A DNA stretch of 56,813 nt, from assembly GCA_034440455.1 (NCBI GenBank), contig JAWXCB010000085.1:1-56813 (forward strand), in the 5' to 3' direction. The notes beneath the pieces are model-generated. The model was not told where the DNA came from. It saw only the letters and a list, made by a program, of their open reading frames with translations, and searched no databases. The stretch is from JAWXCB01 sp034440455 (GTDB lineage Bacteria > Bacteroidota > Bacteroidia > Chitinophagales > CAIOSU01). Made by a program: the position numbers and the translations under genes. Positions 1 to 6,939 of the stretch are shown piece by piece (the stretch's first letter is position 1; every line of letters starts with the position of its first letter).

Positions 1-602
1 AAGAAGTTAGCGATACACTGTTCCCCTTCTCCTTTGGAGAAGGGGTTAGGGGATGAGGCTATAACGCAGGCAAAAACCCTTAACTTAATGACATTGGGCA
101 CAAGCATTATAACTGGTGCAAGCGTCCACCCCATAATCCTTTAGCGTCCGCTATTTTGGTTTCCTTATTTATTATTTGTCTGCGCAGGGGCTAAAGCCGC
201 AGAGAGTCGTTGTGGTGGTATTCTTTTCACCCTGCCATTTATGGCGGGGCTACTAATTGCCACGCCTTTCAGGGTGTGGGTGGATAAGAGAAGCATAAAA
301 AAAACAGAAAGAGCTTCATACTGCGCACGCGAATGTGTGAATGATGTAACTCTTTTCTGGAATTATGTAAAGGTTATGAACGCCTGCGGCAGCACCTTTG
401 CATGGATATGAAGTTACAGGGGCGCATCTCAGCATTCTTCGTGCTATTTGGAATTGATTTAATTACATCCGTAGGGTGTCTGTAAAGAAAAATCACACTG
501 GAGAAGCTGGATGAAGGGGTGTCTGCAATTTTCAAAGACAGGGAGTAATACAGTGTAATAAATCAATAACAGGATACGCTCAAATAATAAAAATAAACCA
601 GG
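1..602. other. Intergenic region with several hairpin-forming repeats
   Basis: No convincing coding sequence is visible in the first 602 bases. The stretch holds a cluster of small inverted repeats: 23-45 (10-bp arms around TTT), 230-249 (an 8-bp stem around TTTA) and 260-279 (a 7-bp stem). These resemble the dispersed palindromes seen elsewhere in this window. The 23-45 palindrome recurs at 15375-15410. The leader of the 603-980 gene lies at the right end, but I could not pick a convincing promoter there. Confidence 0.6.
21..60. repeat. Palindromic repeat, CCTTCTCC-TTT-GGAGAAGG family
   Basis: Bases 23-32 and 36-45 are perfect 10-bp inverted arms with a TTT loop. They are followed by a tail ending GGATGAGGCT. 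The same palindrome plus tail occurs in the opposite orientation at 15375-15410, where it contains a start codon, and a related GC-rich version lies at 10395-10432. It is a dispersed intergenic repeat of unknown function. Confidence 0.7.
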
Positions 603-980
603 ATGTCAGAAAAAAACAAAAAACAGTTTGGCGTATGGATAGATGCACATCATGCGACCATTGCAGGCAGGCAAAGTATTGATAGCGGAGATTTCGTTAT
701 CCTCGGCTATGTGACGAACCCCGTCTCGGATAAAAATCCAAATGAGACTTCAGCCAACAACCGGGAGATTGGCTTAAGGCATAAGTTCTTTAAGGAGATT
801 TCCGCCAAAATGCCCAACATAGATGAAGTGCATGTGACAGGGACAGGGCAGGTTCAGGAACAATTTATGAAGTTCCTTGCCGACACGCCACAATATAAAA
901 ATGCCGTGTCCAGTGAAAGCACCTCGAATAAGATGGGTGATAAGGAGCTGATTACTTTTATTACCAGGTATTTTAATTAA
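603..980 (+). CDS. Small conserved protein resembling a bacterial eRF1-like (baeRF) domain
   Basis: This 125-residue soluble protein begins with a GVWIDAHHATI stretch and has a conserved-looking core (HVTGTGQVQEQFMKFL). The pattern is shared by short Bacteroidetes proteins distantly related to the eRF1 domain of bacterial release-factor-like or host-attachment proteins, where an 'IGVWMDH' opening and a helix after a GP/GTG turn recur. There is no signal peptide or membrane segment. It stands alone, with repeats on both sides, so context gives no function. The ATG at 603 gives a sensible N-terminus. The family link is from remembered pattern only and is modest in certainty; 'conserved hypothetical protein' is the safe label. 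Confidence 0.7.
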   Translation: MSEKNKKQFGVWIDAHHATIAGRQSIDSGDFVILGYVTNPVSDKNPNETSANNREIGLRHKFFKEISAKMPNIDEVHVTGTGQVQEQFMKFLADTPQYKNAVSSESTSNKMGDKELITFITRYFN

Positions 981-1073
981 TCGAAGTTTCTCCTCCTGCT
1001 TTTAATTTCAGAGGTAACCATTTATTTTGCTAATATTAATTCCATCATTCAGATATTTTAAATGTACCACGAG

Positions 1074-1147
1074 CGATGGTCACAGTGAGCGAAGTTGAAC
1101 TGGCGCGTAGGCAAACGCTCAATCCTTCGACTCCGCTCAGGATGACA
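1074..1147. repeat. Imperfect palindromic repeat, TGTCATCCTGAG/CTCAGGATGACA family
   Basis: The right arm reads CTTCGACTCCGCTCAGGATGAC and the left arm is a diverged complement (GGTCACAGTGAGCGAAGTTG). This is the intergenic form of the repeat that is found inside the acyl-CoA reductase gene (5609-5675) and, as a half element, in the PLP-enzyme gene (49904-49928) and at 51027-51050. It lies between the 603-980 gene and a short membrane ORF. Confidence 0.65.
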
Positions 1148-1207
1148 ACGCACACGGTATTCATTAAGGTCTAAATGGTATTACATCACAAATGAAACAA
1201 TCAGATA

Positions 1208-1309
1208 ATGGGCAAAAGAATAAGCGGATATAAAATAACGGGATTTCAAATAGTAGCTGTTATCGTAGTAGCCATCGGACTCATCGCTGTTCTGCTGCTA
1301 TACCTTTAA
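1208..1309 (+). CDS. 33-residue single-span membrane microprotein
   Basis: ATG at 1208 opens a 33-codon frame ending at TAA 1307-1309. The product has a basic N-terminus (MGKRISGYK) and one hydrophobic helix (IVAVIVVAIGLIAVLLLYL), a typical Nin-Cout single-span layout by the positive-inside rule. It lies 53 bases upstream of the DUF2141 gene, which lacks its own signal sequence, but in a different frame, so the two are not obviously one split gene. Because it is short, chance cannot be excluded; the clean hydrophobic helix and basic flank are the only support. Confidence 0.4.
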   Translation: MGKRISGYKITGFQIVAVIVVAIGLIAVLLLYL

Positions 1310-1362
1310 AACCCGCATTCCAGCAAGCGTTTTACTTTTTGGTTTAGGCATTCCATCATACG

Positions 1363-1776
1363 ATGCGCACAAAAGATTCTATAGATGCAGGCGACAGCGG
1401 GAAAAAGCCGCTGACGCTTATTATTGATAACCTTGGCTCACCCGATGCACCTGTGCAGATGGGCATTTATAACAGGAGCAATAAATTTCTGGATACGGAA
1501 GACCGGCTCATGCAATGTGTATTTACTCCACAAGGCGATATCCTCACCGCTGAGATCACTGACCTTCCCTATGGTGAATATGCTTTTGCTCTGTTCCAGG
1601 ATTTGAATCGCCAGGGAAAAATTGCCAGGAATCTATTAGGCATCCCGACCGACCCTTTTGCTTTTTCAAACAACTATCAGCCTTCTCTCAAGGCTCCGAA
1701 ATTTGATGATTGTTGTTTTGATTATAATGCAGATACGCACACCCTCCACATTTCGATGATAAGAAAAGGCGCATAG
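1363..1776 (+). CDS. DUF2141 family protein
   Basis: The 137-residue product matches the DUF2141 pattern: a beta-rich opening (LTLIIDNLGSPDAPVQMGIYN), the core LPYGEYAFALFQDLNRQGK, then LLGIPTDPFAFSNNYQP and a final KAPKFDDCCF segment. DUF2141 proteins are usually exported, with a signal peptide. This one begins directly with a polar segment (MRTKDSIDAGDSGKK), so either it is cytosolic, or the signal has been lost, or the 33-residue membrane ORF just upstream is related to its export. The upstream frame is closed by a stop at 1345-1347, so no longer version exists here. Function of the family is unknown. Confidence 0.8.
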   Translation: MRTKDSIDAGDSGKKPLTLIIDNLGSPDAPVQMGIYNRSNKFLDTEDRLMQCVFTPQGDILTAEITDLPYGEYAFALFQDLNRQGKIARNLLGIPTDPFAFSNNYQPSLKAPKFDDCCFDYNADTHTLHISMIRKGA

Positions 1777-1966
1777 CCTCCCTCGCAATGACCCCTCGTT
1801 GTGTCAAGGTTCCGAAGGGAGACTTGGCACGAAGGATAATTGGGACGTTTTTCGACCTCCCGTACATAATTTGATCCCCACTCCATTTGCGATTTTCTTT
1901 ATCTTAAAGGTAAAACATCCGGTGAGTTCTGCTTACAAGTTTTTAAACGCTGATGGAGTTTATTTT

Positions 1967-2001
1967 CTTTCTCCCGCGAGATTGTATCTCGCGGGAGAAA
2001 G
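1967..2001. terminator. Strong hairpin between convergent genes (possible bidirectional terminator)
   Basis: Bases 1967-1981 and 1987-2001 form a perfect 15-bp inverted repeat with loop TTGTA. It sits just beyond the minus-strand E1 stop (2004) and downstream of the plus-strand DUF2141 gene. Neither side is followed by a clear U-tract, so a classical intrinsic terminator is not certain; transcript 3'-end protection is an alternative. Confidence 0.5.
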
Positions 2002-2003
2002 CA

Positions 2004-3235
2004 TCAATCCCCGCACACCATGCACATCGGGTCGCGGGCAACTTTGGCTCCGTACCAACGAAGAATGGAAGGCTTATTGAAATTATATTCCAGCTTGCTC
2101 CAGCTTTCATAAATATTTTCCCTGCGGTTTGCCCAGATATAGAAGTCGGAAATGAAATCTTCTTCAAGGCTTTTGATGCCGCTGTCAACCCCGCGTGAAA
2201 GCTCTACGAGCGCGAGCTTCACCATGAAATTTGAGATAGGCGCAATGTCAGAAGCAAGTCCCACTTGAATGACTGCCTGTAATTCTTTTTCACTGGTATA
2301 TTCAGGTAAAAGTTTTTTCGCCTGTTCCTCCTGCGAGATTTCTTCATCATCGCTGCCTTCAGGGCGGATGTTTTGCGAATACAAGCAACTGTAACACGGT
2401 CCCTCAAAGGGGCGCACGCGCATCACATCACCGCCCGTAGCCCGCGTGATTGCCCTGCCGAAGATGGCGGTAATCTTATTGCGCAGCGCAACCTCATTTA
2501 AAAAAAACGGCTGCGGTCATTGTCAGATGCAGCGATGATCAGGTCAACTTCTGCAAGCGCAGCGGCACATCCATCGCGCTCCTGCGTTACATCAGCTTCC
2601 AATGTTTTTATTTCAGCATAAGGATTTTTTTGCAAGAGGGCATCGCGCACGGCAAGCGTTTTGTATCTGCCCAAATCATGAATGCCGCACACGTGGCGCG
2701 ACACATTGCTGAGTTCAAGCCTGTCGAAATCAATCAGCACAAATTTTCCCACGCCCGCTTTTGCCAACTCAACTGCAATGGGCGCGCCACCGCTTCCCAA
2801 GCCAACAATACCTACTGACTTTTTTGCCAGCGCATTCGTTTCGAGCAATCCTTTGCTGCGCGAGTAGAGTTCTGATTTTTCGGGAACCAACTTCACCTCA
2901 CATTCCTGCACGGCTTTCTCATTCTTCAAAAATGCTTTTACTGCAATTGCATTCTTCTCATCGGCAAAAAACACAAGCAGTTTGGGTTTCGATTCATAGT
3001 TCTGAAGCGAAAGTTTAGCAACGTGATTTTCAATTTCACTGAATGCGCTTGTCGAAAAAATAAAATCACAATCGGCTGATTCACCCGCAGGATGCACGGG
3101 CGAATGCTTGGTGTAAGCGTGAAGAACAGTGTTGTTATCCCACGCGTAGGCGATTCCTGAAAACGAAGTTTTACTGGCGCTCTGCTGAAGCAGTTCTGTT
3201 AGTTGCTGTTCGAGGAGGTAAACAACGGGAGTCAT
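2004..3235 (-). pseudogene. ThiF/E1-like adenylyltransferase, frameshifted
   Basis: This is the E1-like enzyme of a ubiquitin-like operon. ATG at 3235 overlaps the preceding stop by four bases (ATGA). After about 135 N-terminal residues of unclear fold comes a ThiF domain: nucleotide loop GLGSGG (145-150), LIDFDRLELSNVSRH (167-181) and the D-N-x-x-R motif in ASDNDRSRFF (236-245). The frame then stops in a T8 run (2500-2507). One more T would continue as FLNEVALRNK, exactly the ThiF continuation, and the next frame stays open to 2004. That second part carries PCYSC and a terminal CMVC, the usual zinc-binding Cys pairs. The repaired product would be about 410 residues. No catalytic thioester Cys is obvious. 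The frameshift may be real decay, a sequencing error or slippage. Confidence 0.8.
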
Positions 3236-3429
3236 GAACGGGCGCTGAAAAAACCGTCTTTATAAATTTGGTCAACAACAATTTCGTTAGGCTTATGCGA
3301 AGCATCTCCGGGATTCTTGATGATTAGCTCGCCCGTAGTGGGGTCAAACGTCAACTTCTTTTCTGACTGGTCGGCATTTTTCTTTGCCATTTCTTCCAGC
3401 ACTTTCTTTGGGTCTTGGTCGTTGCTCAT
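3232..3429 (-). CDS. 65-residue protein of the ubiquitin-like operon (candidate modifier or accessory)
   Basis: I do not recognise this protein. It sits between the E2 gene (9 bases after its stop) and the E1 gene (4-base ATGA overlap), so it is surely co-translated with them. The N-terminal third is charged and probably helical (PKKVLEEMAKKNADQSEKK); the middle has a likely beta-hairpin (KLTFDPTTGELIIKN); the end is NEIVVDQIYKDGFFSARS. Its place is where related operons encode the ubiquitin-like protein, and it is about the length of ThiS, but it does not end in Gly-Gly and a full beta-grasp fold is not evident. Gly59 is followed by six residues, which the neighbouring JAB peptidase could in principle remove. 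Alternatively it is an adaptor. Confidence 0.75.
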   Translation of the reverse strand: MSNDQDPKKVLEEMAKKNADQSEKKLTFDPTTGELIIKNPGDASHKPNEIVVDQIYKDGFFSARS

Positions 3430-3438
3430 AACGTAAAG

Positions 3439-3885
3439 TTATACTTGGTGTCTGATAAAATAATCCAGCGGACGTCCCGTCACTAAATGTCCCTGATAAG
3501 CCTCCAGCCATATCCGCACTTTAATCAGCACATTATACAACGTGCGGTTTGGATTCCAATGCGTGGGCTTGAACGTGCAAATGGAAGGATACCCTTCATG
3601 CGGACTAAGCAAGTGCATGTTCGCGTCCTGACCATAATCTACTAAAGTTCTTCCGTGATAGTCAATCAAATGTTCGGGATACATAATCAACACATCAGGA
3701 ATTGAATTGGGCATATCGGGCGGCAGATACATGCGCACCAGATATTTCGTGCTGAGATTTGTTTTCATCCACCCTTCTAAGCACACGCGCGTGTCCACAT
3801 ACTTCAGCTTGAAGTCAGGGAAATATTCCTGCACCAATTCCCATTCTTTATTCAGGCGTTTCTGTTGTTCTTTCGTCCAATACAT
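3439..3885 (-). CDS. E2-like (UBC-fold) conjugating protein
   Basis: The 148-residue product looks like a bacterial E2. The beta-meander region is YLVRMYLPPDMPNSIPDVLIMYP (49-70), in the position of the FP-x-x-YP-x-x-PP motif of E2 enzymes. The probable catalytic cysteine is Cys103 in YPSICTF, preceded by NMHLL (89-93) where E2s have their HPN-type motif, and followed by a conserved Trp and a long helix (LYNVLIKVRIWLEAYQ). In E2s this cysteine receives the modifier from E1 as a thioester. The gene lies 11 bases after the JAB gene and just before the 65-residue gene in one minus-strand operon. No RING-type E3 is nearby, as in bacterial Bil/CBASS-type pathways. Confidence 0.85.
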   Translation of the reverse strand: MYWTKEQQKRLNKEWELVQEYFPDFKLKYVDTRVCLEGWMKTNLSTKYLVRMYLPPDMPNSIPDVLIMYPEHLIDYHGRTLVDYGQDANMHLLSPHEGYPSICTFKPTHWNPNRTLYNVLIKVRIWLEAYQGHLVTGRPLDYFIRHQV

Positions 3886-3896
3886 TGCTGCGCTCC

Positions 3897-4841
3897 TCAG
3901 TTATTGCCCTTAAAGATATTCAGGGAATCCAAAAATTTTGCAATCTTTCCTTTTTGTTTTCTTCCCGAGCGCAAAATGACGCGGTAGAAATTATTCATCT
4001 TCACTTTTTCTATCACTTCTGGTTCAGCCTTTGGAAAGTTGTGCGGAAACCTGATTTCGTAAGCTGTGCTCTGGTGGCTGAATGCTATCGCCACACGGCT
4101 ATCGGGAAGTTGCAGCAATTCCACCTCCGATAAATCATCTCTGCCATTCATCTTTTCAAATACATTCTTCAGATATTGTCTGCCTTCCGGCTTTGTCCAA
4201 TAAGAATTTGCAGGAAACTGCGGCTTCACGGAAATATGTTTGCTCTGCACTTCAGGCATTTCGGTATTCTTCACATAAAAAGAAACGCCTTCTGATTCCG
4301 GCTCGATAAACAATCCGAGCAAACTCTCCCGCGCCTTCATTAAACTTTCGCGCATGGGACTTGTGCCGTCTAAAATTTCCCAGTTGCACGGAGTGTAGTC
4401 ATGCAGGCTTTCGTTGCTGAACAGAAAACCATTCACTGCTACTTCTTCATGTTCAATGTTGCAAATGGAAATGATGAAGCGTGAAAAGCCCCCGTTGTTC
4501 ATCGCAGTTTTCATGGTATGCACATCGCCCGCGCTCGGTTCAGACAATTCCATCGTGTGATGCGAGTGCCACGCGCCCAAGTGTTCTAATTTGAATTTGC
4601 CATGGAGCAGAAAACCACATTCGCGCAGATATTCGATGTCTTGATTGAAATGCGCGGGGGTGCGCTCCACATTCTTCCCCGGACCGATTGCATAGTGAAT
4701 CACGGGAACGCCCTCTTTTGTCCACAAGCCGAAAAAATCACCGCCTGTTTCCAAATACGGATAATCCATCACGCAGCGGGAGATAAAATCCAACTCGCTT
4801 TCGTAGATGAATATTTTGGATGGCAGATTGTTCAAACTCAT
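3897..4841 (-). CDS. JAB/JAMM metallopeptidase with C-terminal RWD/E2-like domain
   Basis: This 314-residue protein is the predicted deubiquitinase-like peptidase of the operon and its first gene. The JAMM motif is visible: Glu31 in LETGGDFFG, and WHSHHTMELSEPSAGD with His92, His94, Ser103 and Asp106, the zinc ligands and catalytic residues. The HxH-to-Ser spacing is one residue longer than in the commonest JAMM form. A linker follows and then residues about 220-300 read like an RWD/E2-fold segment (YEIRFPHNFPKAEPEVI) without an obvious catalytic cysteine. Such a domain could hold the E2 or the modifier; that is inference. Start ATG 4841 fits; stop 3897. Confidence 0.88.
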   Translation of the reverse strand: MSLNNLPSKIFIYESELDFISRCVMDYPYLETGGDFFGLWTKEGVPVIHYAIGPGKNVERTPAHFNQDIEYLRECGFLLHGKFKLEHLGAWHSHHTMELSEPSAGDVHTMKTAMNNGGFSRFIISICNIEHEEVAVNGFLFSNESLHDYTPCNWEILDGTSPMRESLMKARESLLGLFIEPESEGVSFYVKNTEMPEVQSKHISVKPQFPANSYWTKPEGRQYLKNVFEKMNGRDDLSEVELLQLPDSRVAIAFSHQSTAYEIRFPHNFPKAEPEVIEKVKMNNFYRVILRSGRKQKGKIAKFLDSLNIFKGNN

Positions 4842-4923
4842 GCGAACATTGATTTGCAGAGGGCGCTATTCGGGGCTTAAGATAGAGGAAACAGGTATGA
4901 AATGCCCGCACTCTTTAGAGAAT

Positions 4924-4931
4924 CAAAATTA
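4924..4931 (-). promoter_or_regulatory. Possible -7 box for the ubiquitin-like operon
   Basis: Read on the minus strand, this is TAATTTTG, matching the Bacteroidetes TAnnTTTG consensus, in the 118-base gap upstream of the JAB gene. A TTG lies upstream, but the spacing (about 14 bases) is shorter than usual. It predicts a leader of about 75 bases. Confidence 0.3.
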
Positions 4932-4959
4932 AAAAACCATTAAAACAAGGAGAAATTTA

Positions 4960-5307
4960 CTACAAGTGCATCTTTTCCTTCTTGGCAAGGAGTTGTTCTT
5001 TCGTTTCTACATGGTCGGGGTCGGGTACACAGCAATCAACAGGGCAAACGGCAGCGCACTGTGGCTCTTCGTGAAAGCCGGTGCATTCCGTGCATTTCTC
5101 AGGAGTAATGTAGTAATAGTCGTTTGAAATCGGGACATGTTTCTTCTCAGAATCAATCGTGGTTCCATCAACCAGCACAACAGGACCTTTCACGGTTGTG
5201 CCATCGGCAAATGCCCATTCCACACCGCCTTCATAAATCGCATTATTCGGGCATTCCGGTTCGCACGCGCCACAGTTGATACATTCATCGGTGATTTTAA
5301 TAGCCAT
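4960..5307 (-). CDS. 4Fe-4S dicluster ferredoxin (YfhL/FdxA-type)
   Basis: The 115-residue protein has two cysteine clusters for two [4Fe-4S] centres: CINCGACEPECP near the N-terminus (Cys10, 13, 16 and 20) and CTEC...CAAVCPVDC further on, with the longer spacing (GFHEEPQ) between cysteines typical of YfhL-type ferredoxins. It is a cytosolic electron carrier. The gene is divergent from the acyl-CoA reductase gene with only 49 bases between start codons, a pairing common in Bacteroidetes, which suggests shared regulation but does not prove that the ferredoxin serves the reductase. The ATG at 5307 begins MAIKITDEC, the family's normal start. Confidence 0.93.
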   Translation of the reverse strand: MAIKITDECINCGACEPECPNNAIYEGGVEWAFADGTTVKGPVVLVDGTTIDSEKKHVPISNDYYYITPEKCTECTGFHEEPQCAAVCPVDCCVPDPDHVETKEQLLAKKEKMHL

Positions 5308-5328
5308 AGCAGGGGATTGTTTGGTTTA

Positions 5329-5336
5329 ACTTTGCA
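5329..5336 (+). promoter_or_regulatory. Possible -7 box for the acyl-CoA reductase gene
   Basis: TAACTTTG matches TAnnTTTG and lies 20 bases before the ATG at 5357, giving a very short leader. No good -33 TTTG is seen at the right distance, since that region runs into the divergent ferredoxin gene. Confidence 0.35.
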
Positions 5337-5356
5337 GCACAATATTAAGAATATTG

Positions 5357-6463
5357 ATGCAAGTGGCAGACGAAAAATCAGCAGCAAAAAAATTATCTCC
5401 CGAACAAAGTAGAGAAGCCTTTGCAACGCTTGGCAAACAATTGCTTGCGGGTGGAAAAGAACTGAATGAAATCATCGGACTTGCCGCGCTTCATAACAAA
5501 TGGTTTACGGAAGTGAACATCCGAACTGCATTGAACGCTATCGCAGAAAACTTCCTTGATGAAATGCTTTTGAAGAAATGGATTTTAGCGTATAGAATAG
5601 AACCAAGCTGTCATCCTGAGTTTATCGAAGGAGGGCGCAAGCTAACGACACCCTTCGACTCAGCTCCGGATGACAGCCCTAAGAAAATCGCCCTTATTAT
5701 GGCGGGTAATGTTCCCCTTGCAGGATTTCATGATTTGCTCTGTGTGCTACTGACAGGCAATCACGCCCTCATCAAAATGTCATCAAAGGACAAGCATTTG
5801 CTTCCTTATTTACTCAACCAACTTTGCATAATTGAGCCTGCATTTCACAAATCATATGAATTTGTTGAAATGCTGAAAGACTTTGATGCCGTAATCGCCA
5901 CCGGCAGCAACAATTCCTCCCGCTACTTTGAATATTATTTTGGAAAATACCCGCATATCATCCGTAAAAACAGAAACTCAGTTGCTGTGCTTACGGGGAA
6001 TGAAACAGACGAACAATTACAACGGCTCGGTAAGGATGTTTTTCTCTACTTCGGCTTAGGCTGCCGCAATGTTTCAAAGTTGTATGTTCCACGCGGCTAT
6101 GATTTTCCGCAACTGTTCCGTGCGCTCGAACCATTCCATTCCATCATTCATCATCACGGCTACAAGAGCAATTTTGATTACAACCTCACGCTGCTCATCA
6201 TGAACGGCACTCCCTATCATGCTTCGGATTTCCTGATGCTTACGGAAAATAAATCGCTCGCCTCCCCGCTTGCTTCGCTCCACTTTGAATATTACGACAC
6301 GCTTGATGATGCAAAAGCATTCATTCAGGCGAGCAAAGATGAAATTCAATGTGTGGTTGCTGAATGTGAAATTGAAAACTCCATCAGTTTTGGAAAATCA
6401 CAGCAGCCGCAATTTGCGGATTATGCTGATGGAATAGACACGGTTCGTTTTCTGCTTTCTTGA
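5357..6463 (+). CDS. LuxC-like acyl-CoA reductase with in-frame repeat insertion
   Basis: The product (368 residues from ATG 5357; a TTG one codon upstream is less likely) belongs to the LuxC/acyl-CoA reductase family of Bacteroidetes, which are aldehyde-dehydrogenase-fold enzymes thought to reduce acyl-CoA or acyl groups with NAD(P)H. Family landmarks are KKIALIMAGNVPLAGFHD, LLTGNHALIKMSSKD, ATGSNNSSRYFEYYFG and GLGCRNVSKLYVP; the Cys of GLGCRN is the probable catalytic nucleophile. Residues about 85-107 (starting SCHPEFIEGG) are not family sequence: they are a translation of the palindromic repeat at 5609-5675, inserted between KWILAYRIEP and the conserved KKIALIMAGN. The frame is kept, so the gene may still work. 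Confidence 0.88.
   Translation: MQVADEKSAAKKLSPEQSREAFATLGKQLLAGGKELNEIIGLAALHNKWFTEVNIRTALNAIAENFLDEMLLKKWILAYRIEPSCHPEFIEGGRKLTTPFDSAPDDSPKKIALIMAGNVPLAGFHDLLCVLLTGNHALIKMSSKDKHLLPYLLNQLCIIEPAFHKSYEFVEMLKDFDAVIATGSNNSSRYFEYYFGKYPHIIRKNRNSVAVLTGNETDEQLQRLGKDVFLYFGLGCRNVSKLYVPRGYDFPQLFRALEPFHSIIHHHGYKSNFDYNLTLLIMNGTPYHASDFLMLTENKSLASPLASLHFEYYDTLDDAKAFIQASKDEIQCVVAECEIENSISFGKSQQPQFADYADGIDTVRFLLS
5609..5675. repeat. Palindromic repeat inserted in frame within the acyl-CoA reductase gene
   Basis: The element starts TGTCATCCTGAG and ends CTCCGGATGACA; the outer arms GCTGTCATCC and GGATGACAGC are perfect inverted repeats when the flanking GC is included. Inner arms TCGAAG and CTTCGA also pair. 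At 67 bases plus about two flanking duplicated bases it adds 23 codons without shifting the frame. Relatives are at 1074-1147, 49904-49928 and 51027-51050. Confidence 0.85.
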
Positions 6464-6479
6464 ACTCCGAAATTAAAAT

Positions 6480-6916
6480 CTACTTTTTCCCCGCTGCTTC
6501 TTCTCTTTTCTTCACTTCCTCCGGTGACACATCTTCCACGTGTGAGGCTATCCACCATTGATTGCCCGAAGCATCGAGCACACCGCAGGAACGGTCGCCA
6601 TAAAATTCATTGGTGGGTTCGCGTAAAGATTTTCCGCCCGCTTCGATTGCGCGTTTATAAAAGCTGTCAACGTCTTTTACATACAAGTACAACATGCAGG
6701 GCATTGCGGGCCATTTCTCCTGCGCTTCACCCATCATGAGCATGGAATCGCCAATGCGCACGGCAGCGTGCATCACGGTGCCATCTTGCGCATCGCGCCT
6801 GTCTTTCACTTCAGCTTCAAAGCAGTTTTCAAAAAATCGAGCAATTCACGCACTCCTTTGCAAAGCAGAAAAGGAGTAACGGTGTGATAGCCATCGGGAA
6901 TTGGTTTTACTGCCAT
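6480..6916 (-). pseudogene. VOC (glyoxalase/PhnB-like) protein, frameshifted
   Basis: The intact product would be a roughly 145-residue vicinal-oxygen-chelate protein of the PhnB/YdcZ-like glyoxalase-bleomycin-resistance group. ATG 6916 gives MAVKPIPDGYHTVTPFLLCK, then GVRELLDFLKTA, after which the frame runs into a stop. One extra T at about 6819-6821 would give KTAFEAEVKDR, the family continuation, and the next frame stays open to 6480 (HAAVRIGDSMLMMGEA, NQWWIASHVEDVSPEEV). The metal-binding and substrate residues of VOC enzymes vary and cannot be confirmed here. Decay or a sequencing error are both possible; the affected run is only TTT, so this is less obviously a homopolymer artefact than the E1 break. 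Confidence 0.75.
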
Positions 6917-6939
6917 GATTTGATTTTTAGTGAGAAAAA

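Noticed and set aside
1799..2198. Overlapping plus- and minus-strand reading frames over the hairpin region between the DUF2141 and E1 genes
   Set aside because: They cross the 15-bp hairpin, have no domain pattern or good start, and lie over the 3' end of the E1 gene; they are chance frames.
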